NCBI RefSeq assembly: GCF_000003815.2
Contig: NC_049996.1
Coordinates: forward strand, 1,282,751 to 1,346,750
Source of the DNA: Branchiostoma floridae
Taxonomy: Eukaryota > Chordata > Leptocardii > Amphioxiformes > Branchiostomatidae
Length of the DNA stretch: 64,000 bases
Direction: 5' to 3'
Below are positions 1 through 10,629 of the stretch, piece after piece; position 1 is the stretch's first letter, and each line of letters opens with the position of its first letter. Below the pieces are notes generated by a model. It had not been told where the DNA came from, did no database searches, and worked only from the letters and a program-made list of their open reading frames with translations. Made by a program: the position numbers and the translations under genes.

Positions 1-360
1 AGATTTTCTAACAAGTAATTCAAGATGTTACAAAAAAATTCAGAGGATTGCAGACATGCCCTATCCCAAGTTACATTTTCATTGTCATTTCCAGGGATCT
101 GCATGGGAAGTCCTGATCACGCTTTGCACTACATTTCTGAACGCAGCGGCCACGAATTACGCTTCATCCGTGCAATGTCGACACTTCACGCACAACAATC
201 GTTTAGCATAAAATCAGAGTACCTTGGCTTCGCATTACGCAAAACTGAAATGGTTGTTACACCTTGCAGCATGCAGACCCCATTTCTGAAAGAATTCCAG
301 AAGTAAAAGCCAACTCACAGTCAAGTCCGATGTTCTCTTCTCTGTAGACAGTTGACCAGA
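1..360. other. non-coding start of window, nothing recognised
   Basis: I see no gene, RNA or transposon end here. The short open frames lack recognisable protein features and splice context. Confidence 0.5.
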
Positions 361-505
361 TCCTCCTGGAATACAGACAGGCACACAGGATAGCTGACAA
401 GTCCCACAGGAACACAGACAGTTCCTCCTGGAATATGGACAGGCACACAGGATAGCTGACAGGTCCCACAGGAACACAGACAGGTCCCACAGGAACACAG
501 ACATG
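361..505 (+). repeat. 62-bp and 21-bp tandem repeat
   Basis: A unit beginning tcctcctggaat occurs at 361 and again at 423 (period 62). It is followed by a shorter tandem unit, aggtcccacaggaacacagac, at 461 and 482 (period 21). The repeat makes the overlapping minus-strand open frames rich in VPVGPV-like repeats, so these are not genes. Confidence 0.8.
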
Positions 506-762
506 TATATATAGCCACAATATCTTGCTGACCCATTTCTTTCAAATCATGCAACAGTTGTTGGTAGCTAAATCTCCTTCTGGATAGTTTTTGACGATGG
601 GGCCAGCACGTGAATACCATAAGTGAGTAATAAGATAACATTATAACAATTGAAACATGTTAAAATCTGCTATAAATCATCACTATATAAGCCATTAAAG
701 CCCCCAAATGGGTACCGAATGTAAAAAAAAATGTTTGCAACAGATACTAACCATGTTAACCA

Positions 763-1974
763 CCCGTAGCAAACCATCAGTCCTGGAATGCCACTGTCAG
801 TGGCTGGACAGGCACTGACAGGGGCATTTCAGACGCAAATCAGCAGAAGACCTCCACTGACAGGCCTGCAATACGTCTGGCAAGTACAAATCGGGCTCTG
901 CACTGATCTGGGACTGTCTTGACAGGCCTGAAAGCGCTCAGGACTGTCTTGACAGGCCTGAAATACGACTGTCGATGACAGTCCCACCACTGTCAGCCAT
1001 GGCCAATCACAGTCTTGTATTAATTAGGCATCTAGCGAATCAGATACCAGGTCCTTTAATTGGCTGCAGGCCCAGGGAAGTTTGAACTGAGACAGTTAGG
1101 TTTTGAGCTCAGCTAGAGAAAGGACAGCAGGGATATAACTCTGTATCCAGGTCTCCATCTCTCAGACTTTGCAGCTTGGAAAGGAGATTAATTGCCATAA
1201 CTATTGTTTGGAAGTACTGTGGATGTGGGGGAAAGTGTACATCATGTTTCTGAGGTAAGATATTAGTGACAAATGGCCACATTTTGAATTTTGACAATTG
1301 TTGGGAGGGGGGCATGGCAGACTGTGCTATAGACTGGGTGCCTTAAACGAATAGGTACAGAAATTAAACCACAATCATGTACATTTGTGTACAGTCAGTT
1401 GTTATCTTGTTCTTTAAGAGACTTATTTGGTTGTGGTTTCAGAAATTGACATATTATATAAGCATTTTAAAATTGTCAAATCAAAGACAGAGGAGGTATT
1501 GACGATGCCCCATTCTTGTCTATAATGTTTCTGCTTCTGTTACTTTTTGAAGCATTTTGCAGTTGCATAAATTTCTGTACTCTGTTTAGATAGAACCTAG
1601 TTAGCCAAAATCTTTCTATTGTTCAGTTTTTGTATAAATTTTACCTCCAAAATCTAGTACATGAGCAGAAGTGTTTTGTTATGTAAGAGCAGATCTACGA
1701 CTGTCAGCGTCTGTTTTACGACTGTCAGCCTCTGAGAATCCACGACTGTCAGTCATGATTCAACGACTGTTTTACGACTGTTCTACGACTGTCAGCCACT
1801 GGGAATTTATGACTGTCAGTCATGATTTAACGACTGTTTCTACGACTGAAAATTTGCATATTTTGTGAATAATTAGTGGCTGATACAGTGCACTGACAGG
1901 CCCTGATCAGAGGCAAAACAGTGCTGTCTGACAGTCACTGACAGTGCCATTCCAGGCCTGATAGTTTGTTAAGG
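763..1974 (+). mobile_element. 1.2-kb non-autonomous DNA transposon, copy 1
   Basis: About 35 bp at the left end (core caaaccatcag, then cctggaatg) is matched in inverted orientation at the right end. Inside each end are clusters of the short motif ctgtcagt or actgacag, and near 1,690-1,850 the phrase acgactgtcag recurs. The direct 8-mer gttaacca borders both ends (755-762 and 1975-1982), a candidate target-site duplication of hAT-like length. No transposase frame is present. A second copy lies at 11,827-13,032 in the same orientation and is nearly identical across its length. Superfamily assignment is uncertain because the second copy shows no matching duplication. Confidence 0.75.
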
Positions 1975-1982
1975 GTTAACCA

Positions 1983-2611
1983 ACTGATTGTATGATCTGC
2001 TACTTAAGTAGCTGTATGTGATTGTAGGAGGAGAGTATAGGCAGTGACCTGTTAACATATTCAGTTTATCTCATGATATAAAACACAGCTTGTATTTGAC
2101 TTATTTCTCTACATCTTTAACATATATTCTATCTATGGTGATGCACATTACTTCAGATTACTACATATGTCTTTTGCATCCTTTATGTTAACCATTATAT
2201 ATAACATTTGTGACTACTGGCGGCACAGACGCGGAATGGATTACGTTCATTTTTCATTTACGCACGTTATCACTGATGATCAATGCAACAAGTAGGAAGA
2301 ATGGCATATCTGATTTGATAAAATGATTCAAATTTCAACTTCATACGTAAGCTATAAAATGTAATGCTGCTATAAAAGCAGCCTCATTAATGTCATTGTC
2401 TGTATTAAATCCAGTATGATCCGTCAGCAAGACATTGCTTTGACTTAAATTCAGGAACATAAGAAATACTTTGAATTATAACGGTAGTTTCATCAATATT
2501 TCCTCACATATGCTCAGACACCGTGCTTGAGCTCTGTAACAATCTTTTGTGAAAACCTACGAGCTGATCATAATGACAGTACAATGTGTGAAAAAAATGA
2601 ATGTTTCTTTT
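1983..2611. other. AT-rich intergenic stretch, nothing recognised
   Basis: No coding exon, RNA gene or transposon end could be supported in this stretch. Confidence 0.4.
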
Positions 2612-2902
2612 ATGATACAATTTTAAACTTTATAACCGCACACTGTCAAAAAAAAAGCGCTTACCAACAAGCTTTTATTCAGTCCTCTGATCCTTTCCAA
2701 GACTTGTAATGACCCAAACCCTATGTCACACATCCAGACCGGAAGTGTGACGTCAGCCAAGGGTGAAAGTTGCTTGGAAGTTGGTATCGGACCCCGTCCC
2801 GGTAAAAGGAAGGTTGATGGGCTCTGATTTAGATTGCTTCTTTCACCCCTCTTACTTTCTCAAGGGATCGCGTTATTGTTATAAAGTTTAAAATTGTATC
2901 AT
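2612..2902. repeat. inverted repeat with 25-bp perfect arms
   Basis: The arm at 2612-2636 (atgatacaattttaaacttt and five more bases) is the exact reverse complement of 2878-2902. The spacer of about 240 bp holds an ETS-like ccggaagt followed closely by a palindromic tgacgtca (2748-2755). It could be a foldback element or a remnant MITE. No target-site duplication is clear. Confidence 0.6.
2739..2755 (+). promoter_or_regulatory. ETS-like site next to a CRE palindrome
   Basis: The sequence ccggaagtg is followed after one base by tgacgtca. Closely spaced ETS and CRE sites are a known promoter combination in animals. No gene start is evident just downstream, and the motif sits inside an inverted repeat, so function is a guess. 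Confidence 0.25.
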
Positions 2903-3139
2903 AATGTTCATTACTGTCACAGATGATCTTACATTCGAGAATGTTTCTTTTATTCTAAACAGTCGATCCCTTCCTTTTTGTTGCGCTGAGGATGGTGAAA
3001 GTAAATAACGTGCAGATCTAATTAAAGCCTTGCAAAATCATTGATGAGACTGGTGGTGTTTTCTTTTACATTGTTGCCTTAGCTAAAGACAAATAAATAA
3101 TGAGTCAAATCTCAAGAGTGCAGGCAACAAAAACATGAC

Positions 3140-3325
3140 GTCTTGTGTTGAGTAACTGGTAGACTGTTGAGCTCGGAACCTAGAGGTCCAGAGTTCAATA
3201 CCCGCCATGCTCCTGACGTTGTGATCTTGGGAAATGCACGTTGAATGACCTTCCTCACTTAACCCAGGTGTAAAAATGGGTAACTCAGACTTAAGTAGGT
3301 GAGGTAAGATACTACCATAACCATC
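3140..3325 (+). mobile_element. tRNA-derived SINE
   Basis: An A-box-like stretch (actggtagactgttgagctc) is followed about 30 bp later by a B-box-like agttcaataccc. After it comes a tRNA-unrelated body containing cttgggaaatgcacgttgaa and a later ggtgaggtaagatac stretch. The arrangement of pol III boxes at the 5' end plus an unrelated tail is typical of tRNA-derived SINEs. Exact ends are uncertain. Confidence 0.6.
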
Positions 3326-3339
3326 TGTCGTATGTTAAC

Positions 3340-3569
3340 CAGCGCTCGAAATTCATTTTTGGCATTAGGTGCAAATTCTTAAACAAGTACCATGACAGAC
3401 ATTTTTATTATCTTTCTAACACTTAGATGTCCAGAGCATTGTATACTAGTATACTTGATATGTTTACATACATAAACGTAAGAAAATATTTGGGTGCACC
3501 CTGTGCACCCACAGAAAACAATTGGGTGCACAGTTCCAATTTTGGGTGCCCACAGTATTTCGAGCCCTG
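3340..3569. mobile_element. hAT-like MITE with CAGGGCTCGAAAT ends, copy 1
   Basis: The left end cagcgctcgaaat and the right end atttcgagccctg are inverted copies. The 5-mer ttaac lies directly outside both ends (3335-3339 and 3570-3574). The interior has repeated gggtgcac motifs and no coding capacity. A related element with the same ends and another 5-bp duplication lies at 5,375-5,682. Confidence 0.75.
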
Positions 3570-3830
3570 TTAACCCTATTCAGACTGGGCATTTTTGGTC
3601 ATCCCTGGACCGCGGTTGGGTGGCCATGGCTTTTGAGGCCCTCCATAGTATATTGTGGCCTTCTAAGTGTTTCATGATTATATGGCTATGGATGATGTGT
3701 TCCAGTAGTTTACAGGAAATACAGGTGAGTGAAACAGATCTTTAGTTGCTGTAGTTTTTTTAAAATGGCGCATATATTTAATTATAAGGTTGGTGCAACA
3801 CAACAAAGTTATCCAACTGCACCACACTAT

Positions 3831-4160
3831 TAGTCTCTACCAGACTCCGGATCGCTGGAAAAATCGTAGAAATGGAACAGATAGAGGAGTAAGGCGGCCA
3901 GAGGAATATAACCGGCCAGGGAGGGGCACAATAGCCCAAACTGCATACAGTCCACACAGCTATCAGCACCAACCATAACCAAAATGTAAAACCTGCAACA
4001 AATCAGACAGCGCCAAAAAATATAAAAATATTAAATTTTAAAAATTTTTAAAATAAAAAATAAAATCTTGTGAGATTTTTGCCTGGCCGGTTATATTCCT
4101 CTCTATTTGTTCCATTTCTTGTAACGATTTTCCAGCGATCCGGAGTCTGGTAGAGACTAC
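3831..4160. mobile_element. foldback/MITE with about 70-bp inverted arms
   Basis: The left arm starts tagtctctaccagactccgg, and its reverse complement ends the element at 4160. The pairing continues through ggatcgctggaaaa and on to tataaccggcca. The centre is AT-rich. No target-site duplication could be fixed with confidence. Confidence 0.65.
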
Positions 4161-4540
4161 CGCACTATCATGGGATTTCGGAATTCCGTGCCATGTTAAC
4201 AGAAGTGTGCAGAAATTCGTTGTGCAATTAACTGGCTTCTACTGTAATGAAATGAAATGAAAAAAAAAAAAAAGTATTATTATCTCATGATCACAGGAAT
4301 AGAAATTTCAGGCTATGATGAAGAGTTAAATCCATCAAACACATTTAAAAGCAATATTCAACATACTAGTACTAGTATACTGCCCCCTTCACCCAAACTA
4401 AAGCAATACATTCATGAGCCAGCATTTGATTACTCCAGTATCTCATGGCAGCTTGAATGCCACATACAACTACTTACTTCAGGGACCTTCCTTTCTTGTC
4501 CCTCAAGAACAGCAATGGTTCCTTCCATGTCCCTAAATGT

Positions 4541-4587
4541 AGGTCGATGACCTCAGGTCATCACGTGATCACCAGCTTGGGGTCACC
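4541..4587 (+). promoter_or_regulatory. nuclear-receptor half-site cluster and E-box upstream of P450
   Basis: Within 50 bases lie aggtcgatgacct (one mismatch from an IR1 pair of AGGTCA half-sites, 4541-4553), tgacctcaggtca (an everted pair, 4548-4560), an E-box cacgtg (4562-4567) and ggggtca (4579-4585). They are about 145 to 190 bp upstream of the P450 start codon. The motifs are seen; receptor binding is inference. Confidence 0.35.
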
Positions 4588-4729
4588 AGACAACTGAACA
4601 CCAGCAGCAGCACAGATAGGAACTGACTTCATCAAAGTTTTACAACTGGGACATCTGTCTATAGGTTCTTTCAGTTCAACAGATGAATCAACAGTTTGCT
4701 AAGAGTAAATTAGACTTACACCTACAAAG

Positions 4730-4897
4730 ATGGTAGTGTCAGCCTTGTTTAGCTACCTGAATCTCCAGACGTGTGTTATCCTGGGGGTGGTGTTCCTGTT
4801 GGCCTACTGGTACCTGAGGACCCGGGCACCCCCCAACCTCCCACCAGGGCCCTGGGCATGGCCTGGGCTGGGGAATGTGCTGCAGATGTTCACTAAG
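4730..4897 (+). CDS. P450 exon 1 (membrane anchor and proline hinge)
   Basis: Encodes residues 1-56. After [14 protein letters not shown] comes a hydrophobic helix, then a basic residue pair and PPNLPPGP. It ends in phase 0 at AAG before gtgggt. Confidence 0.9.
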
Positions 4898-7800
4898 GTG
4901 GGTTAAACTGAGACTTTAATAAGTTTATTGCAAATTCTTGCCTGAGGGCTAATTGCAGGTACAATGCATATATAAAAGGGTCAACAAACAAATAGTGCAG
5001 GACAGTATACTGTATAGAGTATGTCAACTCTAGTCTAAAAGCTAACTTGTTGGGTTCGACTAAGTTAAACTATGAGTCTAAATTTCCTGAGACTGTGGAA
5101 GACAAAATGCAGACAACCACAATGGTACATTTTTGTGCAGAGTTAGACTGATACACATTTGTGATGGGGTAGTAATCCAGGCTGTATTACTAGTATTACC
5201 TTGGAGAGAGAGAGAGAGAGAGAGAGATTATTATCTTGGAATGTTCTTTATTTACAGATTTTATATATTATAAATTTTTAATTCTGGCTGTGTCCTCACC
5301 CAACATGCACACTCCTGGAAAGGGTTGTAGTTCTAATAGAACAGGACGTTAAGCCGTGGTCCACTGTTCAGTATCAGGGCTCGAATACTTTTTTCTGCAT
5401 GAATTACCTGCACTGGTGCAGGTAACACAGAAAATTACCTGCACCAGACAAATTCTACCTGCACCACTCTGAATTTATGAAGTAATGGGTCCTACTAGAA
5501 TTGTTCAGGAACCATTGCTATTTTTTTCTTCTATACTTTATAGGTGGTAACAGTCAATGCAGCTAATAACAATCCACATGCACCTTAACATCAATGACAT
5601 TTACCTATAAAACCAAGCACATGGACTAGTGCACAGCTCCAATTTCACCTGCACTAACATGCAGGTAGTATTTCGAGCCCTGAGTATGCTTGTGGAAAAG
5701 AGCTATATACCGTATATTCTCGAATAAAGTACGCACCCCAATTAAAGTACGCACCCCTGATTTTGGACAAGTCTTAGACAGATCTTTGGGACTGAAAGGT
5801 AAAATGGAAAAACTCAAATAAAGTACGCACCCCTTCTCCACCAGTTTTGAACAGACCTTTAACTAAATAAATTCGAATTTATGATGTTTTCCCCAGGTCA
5901 TTTTGCATAAAATAACCTGGGTTTACACTGTCATTATCTCTATAAACTTGTGAATTGCCTGATGCAAATTACAAAAATCACTGAGAACTGGTAGAAGAAA
6001 TCAGGCAAAACCAGTTGTACAAGTCAAAGTCACTAACTCAAAAGGATTGTATGCAAATGCAACTGTTAATATGTATATCATGTTAAGACAATTTCTTTGT
6101 TTCATGTTTAGACAACTTCAAGACAACAACAATGTGTATGTTTTGAAACATTACTAGAAGTGTAGCTCCACCTTGCTTTATTTTAGGCTTTTCTTACCAT
6201 TTATCTGTGCAGTAACCTCAAATAAAGTACGCACCCCAACTTTGGCAACAACTTGTAGCACCTTTTCAATTTTGAAAAGTTAAAAAAGTGCGTACTTTAT
6301 TCGAGAATATACAGTGAATTTCCTCCGTACATTGTATAATGAACCTGTAAATACTGTACATATAGCATCTGTCCTCACTGTCACTGCCAGTAAAAGGATA
6401 GCTAAAACAGGATCAGCATTCAATCACTTTCATTTTCTTAACCACAAGACCGCCTTGCCACCAGGTTCCGCACCTGATGTGGACACAGCTAGCGGAGACG
6501 TACGGCCCTGTGCTGTACCTGCAACTGGGCAGCCAGCGAATCGTCGTGCTGTCCAGCTACTCTGCTATCCACGAGGCTCTGGTGAAGAAAGGAGAGGACT
6601 TTTCCTGTAGACCGCACTGGTACACCTTTCAAAAGATGGGCTTTATGGACTACGGTATGTAATCTGTATCATACACTTACTATGTACTAGTATGTGTACA
6701 TGTATTGTACATGTATTTGTCACTTTATTGTTACCAAGCCCTTGAATATTAGCCCCATTAGTGTCTAAAGGGTTTCGGTTTTTCTTGTTGGACCGTTAGA
6801 AAAAAATTCAGACCTTAAAAAATCAGCAGACCAGATTTTGAACATAGTAGAAAAAGAGCAAATTATATCGGCATGGTTTGCAAAATTTTGTGCTTTAACA
6901 AGAAAATAAGAAGAGCAACGTAGTGTTTTTCCTAAGTATAGTAATTTCTTCCAAGTTTCTTCAGTCAAACGTACAGCTTAAATGAAGACAGGATTTGAAA
7001 AATGCCAGTGGGAGTTGGCTACTCCGCCAAATAGCTTACATTTGTAGATTCCTTTGTAGACATTCACAAGTTTTCACAAACAATTAAGTCCAGGTTCAGG
7101 TGTGGACCGGGACTTGATCCTCTTAATTTTCTGTACCAGTACCCACCGCTAGTATCTCAGTTATGACTACTAGTACATGTATTACCATTGTACAGGAATA
7201 ATCATGCTTCCCTACGGCCCATTCTGGAAGCAGCAGCGGAAGTATACCATCATGGGTCTCCGTGACTTTGGATTTGGTAAACGCAGCCTCGAGGGAAAAA
7301 TCCTGGAGGAATCCCAAGGGCTACAGGTAGGGTCTCTGCAAGTTTTTGTTACAATATGTCACCCTGCAAGGGGCGGTATCTTGTGCAAGCACGTTGACCA
7401 ATGATAATGATGACGATGCTAAAATATGTCCCTAGAATTGTATACAAATACTGAGACAGTACAATGTGAAAATGTTAAAATTTGGCCCATTTCTAAATGC
7501 TAAAAGCCCTGTACATATCACCTGCAGTTTGTACTTTTGTATGACAATATACTAGTCATACTAAACTAAATGTACATCCATGCTAGCACCTAAAGTTCAG
7601 GTACTCAACAACATCCCTCAGAAAAATATTTCAGGTCAGAAGATATCCCTAGGATTATCTTATTAAATCAAATTAAACCCTTAAAAAATTCCCACTACAA
7701 TTTAGTACGTAGTACAAAGATGGACAGTTCTAAAACTACCACTTTACAAAAATGGACTATTCCAAACTCACAACATCTCCAAACTTCAGGGGGTATGTAT

Positions 7801-10629
7801 AGGGGGGTTACCGTTCAATGATTGCCCGACTTTTCTAATTTATGTGTTAAGAAAATTAGACCATCTCCATATTTCAGAAAGTGTACTCGAACAAGAAAGC
7901 TTCTGAAAAAAGCTGACCGGTGCGTATTTTGGAAAAAGCCTGGATGTTAAACAAAATCGAATGAAAAAGGGTTTTTAAACATTGAATTTCTGAATTGGTC
8001 TGTCTTCTAAAACATTACATGAGATTTGTCTAACAAAGAAAACAAATTGTTACAAGTGGGGTTCAAACCCACGATCCACGGCTGCAAAGACAAATCGCTA
8101 TATCCACCCAGCGCGTAGACCGCTCGGCCACGCTAGCTTATTACGTAATCGTGCGTATAGAAGGGCTATAAGAAGAGTTTGGACAAATTGATCGATCCAT
8201 GCATGCATCCATGCATCCATGCAAATCAAACCTCCTTGGTTGAACGAACGGCTTCTCTCGCCTCTAAGCTGGAGCTACACACCGGCAAAAAGTTGAAAAT
8301 TATAATCCCCTATATTACAGGAGGAAATCCTCAAGAAGGGAGAGAACCCTTTCAACATCAGGCTCATGCTACAGAACGCAGTTGGTAATGTCATCTGCTC
8401 TATCGTGCTGGGCAAACGCTTTGAGTACAACGACGAAAAGTTCGAGAAAATCACAAAGGCTTTCGATCAGAATCTTGGCGCCGAGCAGCAGTTGTCAGCC
8501 GTGGCGAACTTCTTCCCTTGGGCGCGGCACATTCCCGCCATCAAGAGCGCGGTCACCAAGGTGACGGAGAACGTCGAGAACTGCGTGGCGACAATGCGGG
8601 AAGACATCGCAGCGCACAAGGAGACCTTTGACCCCAACGACATACGCGACTTCATTGACACCTATCTGTTGGAGATAAGGAACAAGGAAGGGCAGGACGG
8701 AAACGATTTCTCTGACCGTCAACTGGAGTATCTGATCGGAGACTTGTTTCTCGCGGGAACTGAGACCACTTCAAGCACACTGACATGGGCACTACTTTAC
8801 ATGTTGCGACACCCAGATATACAAGATAAGGTGCACCAAGAGATCGACAACACCATTGGACAGAACGTCACCCCCTCCCTCACTCACCGCAGCCAGCTAC
8901 CCTACACTGGTAAGTACAAGTAATATTTTACGGTAAATAATTCTAATGCTCATCTAGCCGAGCCGCGCAGGCGTGGCCGCCCTTCGGCCACACTCAGGAA
9001 GCTGATGCTTGAGGAAACAGGTCTGGAGGCCAACGTACTCCGATCAGTAATGCTGGACAGAAATGAGTGGAGACACAGGTGTCACCTCGAAGAGGATGAA
9101 CTGAACTGAACTGCTCATCTACTCGTCCATTAGCATCTGGTGCCTTAGCTTTTGATTTTAATCATTCACACAGTGACGTATTAGATTTTAATGTGTGCAT
9201 CATTTTTCAAGCTTTACTTGTGTTTGTACTGGACTGATATTTTAAGTGATATGCAATTCTCCTTGTCTCCTATGTATACAGCTAGTATTTGATGCTTTAC
9301 TAATCTTTACTTGACAGTTTTATTCAACATATTAGATTTTAATGTGTGCATTATAAGTCAAGCTTTTTCATGTAAGCACTGGACAGTGATGCAAGTTAGA
9401 CACAATTCAGCCTGTTGCTGCAAGGTACTGTAAATGCCTTTAAGTTTTAAATGCCTAAAATTTGATTTTGCAGTGGCGAGAAAAAGGAGTGTTTGCGGTA
9501 TCGCCACATACTGTATATACGTAAAGGAAAAATGTTTGCGGTGGTTTTGAGTTCAAAGTGGACAGGCCACCGCAAAAAAACACCTAAAACCATCGCAAAC
9601 ATTTCTGTATTTGCACTATTTACTGAACGGAATAAACCATTCTTGTACAGAGGCCGTCATCGCAGAGGTCATGCGCATCAACCCCATCGCTGCAGTCGGA
9701 GCCATGCACAGCACGTCCAACGACACCACGCTGTTTGGTTACGACATCCCGAAAGACACCGTCGTGTTCCCCAACATCTGGGCAGTTCTACACAATCCCG
9801 CGGTCTATCCTGAACCTGACGTCTTCAAACCGGAGAGGTTTCTGGACGACAGCGGCCAATTCAAAAAGGGCGACAACTTCATTCCATTCTCTCTGGGTAA
9901 GTCACAAAATGAGTACTGTAGGATTCAACGGTCATTTTCTTTAAGTTTAACTGTCGAATCCACTTTGTCACAGTACTACTGTGTAGCGAGTGTAGTCCAG
10001 TGGTTAGCAGCCCTGACTCTAGTGTGAGGTCAGCGGTTCTAGCCAGCATCTGTCCTTCCCTCCTTTAATGGAATTTTGCTACTGGGGATCATGGACACAA
10101 ATTTTGCTCATTCTGTCATCTGTGCTGGACAAAAGTCGGCATGCTAAGATATTGATTCAACCAAGCCAAGTCTACCAGTAAAATCTGCCCCTCAAAATAA
10201 AGGAAAAAACATTTCAGAACGAGGGTGTACATTTCAACATTTTCCCAGGGAGCATGCCCCTGGACACCCTAGCATTGTTGCGCCTCCGACAGGATTTCCA
10301 TACAAAATCCAGAGGACGAAAAAAAATTCAGGCTGGCTAGAACACAGTCCACGTGCATTGTACATATACCTGTACCTGAAAATGTTTGAGGTATACAGTC
10401 CCTAAAGCCTTTAATTTCTCCATTCTGATGTCTTTATCTGATTTCAGGCCGTCGTGCATGTCTGGGAGAACAGCTGGCCAGGATGGAGCTGTTCCTGTTC
10501 TTCACCTCACTCATGCAGCGCTTCGCTTTCAAACTGCCAGAGGGCGCCGATCTACCATCCACCATAGGCAAACCTGGGATCACAAACGTTGCTGAAGACT
10601 TTGATCTTCATGCCATTCCAAGGGAATGA
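4730..10629 (+). CDS. cytochrome P450, CYP2-clan (microsomal), complete six-exon gene
   Basis: Exons: 4730-4897, 6465-6654, 7196-7326, 8321-8909, 9651-9896, 10448-10629; all introns are GT..AG, and the joined frame encodes 501 residues. The product is a haem-thiolate mono-oxygenase that would insert one oxygen atom into a lipophilic substrate using electrons from P450 reductase at the ER membrane. Visible features are an N-terminal membrane anchor (about residues 16-28), the hinge PPNLPPGP (34-41), helix C W130xxxR134, the I-helix AGTETT (308-313), ExxR at 365-368, KPERF near 415-425 and the haem loop FSLGRRACLG with Cys446. The chosen ATG directly precedes the anchor. Motif spacing and length match the CYP2 clan. 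Vertebrate CYP2 genes usually have nine exons; here the middle region is one 589-nt exon. Substrate and exact family cannot be told by eye. Confidence 0.93.
5204..5227. repeat. (GA)n microsatellite in P450 intron 1
   Basis: About twelve uninterrupted ga dinucleotides. Confidence 0.9.
5375..5682. mobile_element. hAT-like MITE with CAGGGCTCGAA ends, copy 2
   Basis: Starts cagggctcgaatact and ends agtatttcgagccctg, with the direct 5-mer agtat immediately outside both ends (5370-5374 and 5683-5687). The interior repeats cctgcac and gtgcaggt motifs. It lies in P450 intron 1. It shares ends and 5-bp duplication length with the element at 3,340-3,569. Confidence 0.8.
5710..6314. mobile_element. 605-bp inverted-repeat DNA element in P450 intron 1
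   Basis: The left end ccgtatattctcgaataaag and the right end are inverted copies for about 30 bp. Extra copies of ataaagtacgcacc occur inside both ends (near 5,735, 5,818 and 6,222). The right end is only 150 bp before exon 2. It has no open frame for a transposase, so it is a non-autonomous element. I could not identify a clean target-site duplication. Confidence 0.7.
6465..6654 (+). CDS. P450 exon 2
   Basis: Encodes residues 57-119 and the first base of Gly120. It includes [19 protein letters not shown], the beta-sheet 1 region typical of CYP2-clan enzymes. The acceptor is ccaccag, the donor gtatgt. Confidence 0.9.
7196..7326 (+). CDS. P450 exon 3 (helix C)
   Basis: Encodes residues 120-163, including [14 protein letters not shown] with the haem-propionate-contacting W130 and R134, and [13 protein letters not shown]. 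Ends in phase 0. Confidence 0.92.
8053..8140 (-). repeat. tRNA-like sequence, probable SINE head or tRNA pseudogene
   Basis: On the minus strand an A box (tggccgagcgg) and a B box (gggtttgaacccc) are spaced as in a class II (Ser/Leu-type) tRNA. The acceptor-stem ends do not pair, so I do not call a functional tRNA gene. It lies in P450 intron 3. Confidence 0.5.
8321..8909 (+). CDS. P450 exon 4 (helices E to J, I-helix)
   Basis: Encodes residues 164-359 and the first base of Glu360. It contains the I-helix oxygen-activation motif AGTETT (308-313), followed by [20 protein letters not shown]. This 589-nt exon covers what is split over several exons in vertebrate CYP2 genes. Confidence 0.93.
8960..9109 (+). 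pseudogene. LINE ORF2 C-terminal remnant in P450 intron 4
   Basis: The frame reads [20 protein letters not shown], and after a short interval DRNEWRHRC, then a stop. This resembles the last residues of non-LTR retrotransposon ORF2 proteins (a basic stretch, then DRxxWR near the C terminus). The rest of the element is missing, so it is a 5'-truncated copy. Confidence 0.55.
9529..9606. repeat. short inverted repeat before P450 exon 5
   Basis: The left arm atgtttgcggtggttttga pairs with the right arm ending accatcgcaaacatt. It is a hairpin-forming MITE remnant ending about 45 bp before the exon 5 acceptor. Confidence 0.45.
9651..9896 (+). CDS. P450 exon 5 (ExxR and PERF)
   Basis: Encodes residues 360-441 and the first base of Gly442. 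It carries EVMR (the ExxR of helix K), [15 protein letters not shown] and the start of the haem loop FIPFSLG. Confidence 0.93.
9978..10150 (+). mobile_element. degenerate tRNA-derived SINE in P450 intron 5
   Basis: An A-box-like tagtccagtggttagcag and a B-box-like gcggttctagcc lie about 40 bp apart, followed by a non-tRNA body. Boundaries are approximate. Confidence 0.5.
10448..10629 (+). CDS. P450 exon 6 (haem cysteine, stop)
   Basis: Encodes residues 442-501. It completes [20 protein letters not shown] with the axial Cys446 and ends HAIPRE followed by TGA. Confidence 0.93.

Noticed and set aside
8053-8140. A functional tRNA gene
   Set aside because: The boxes are good, but the acceptor arms do not pair.
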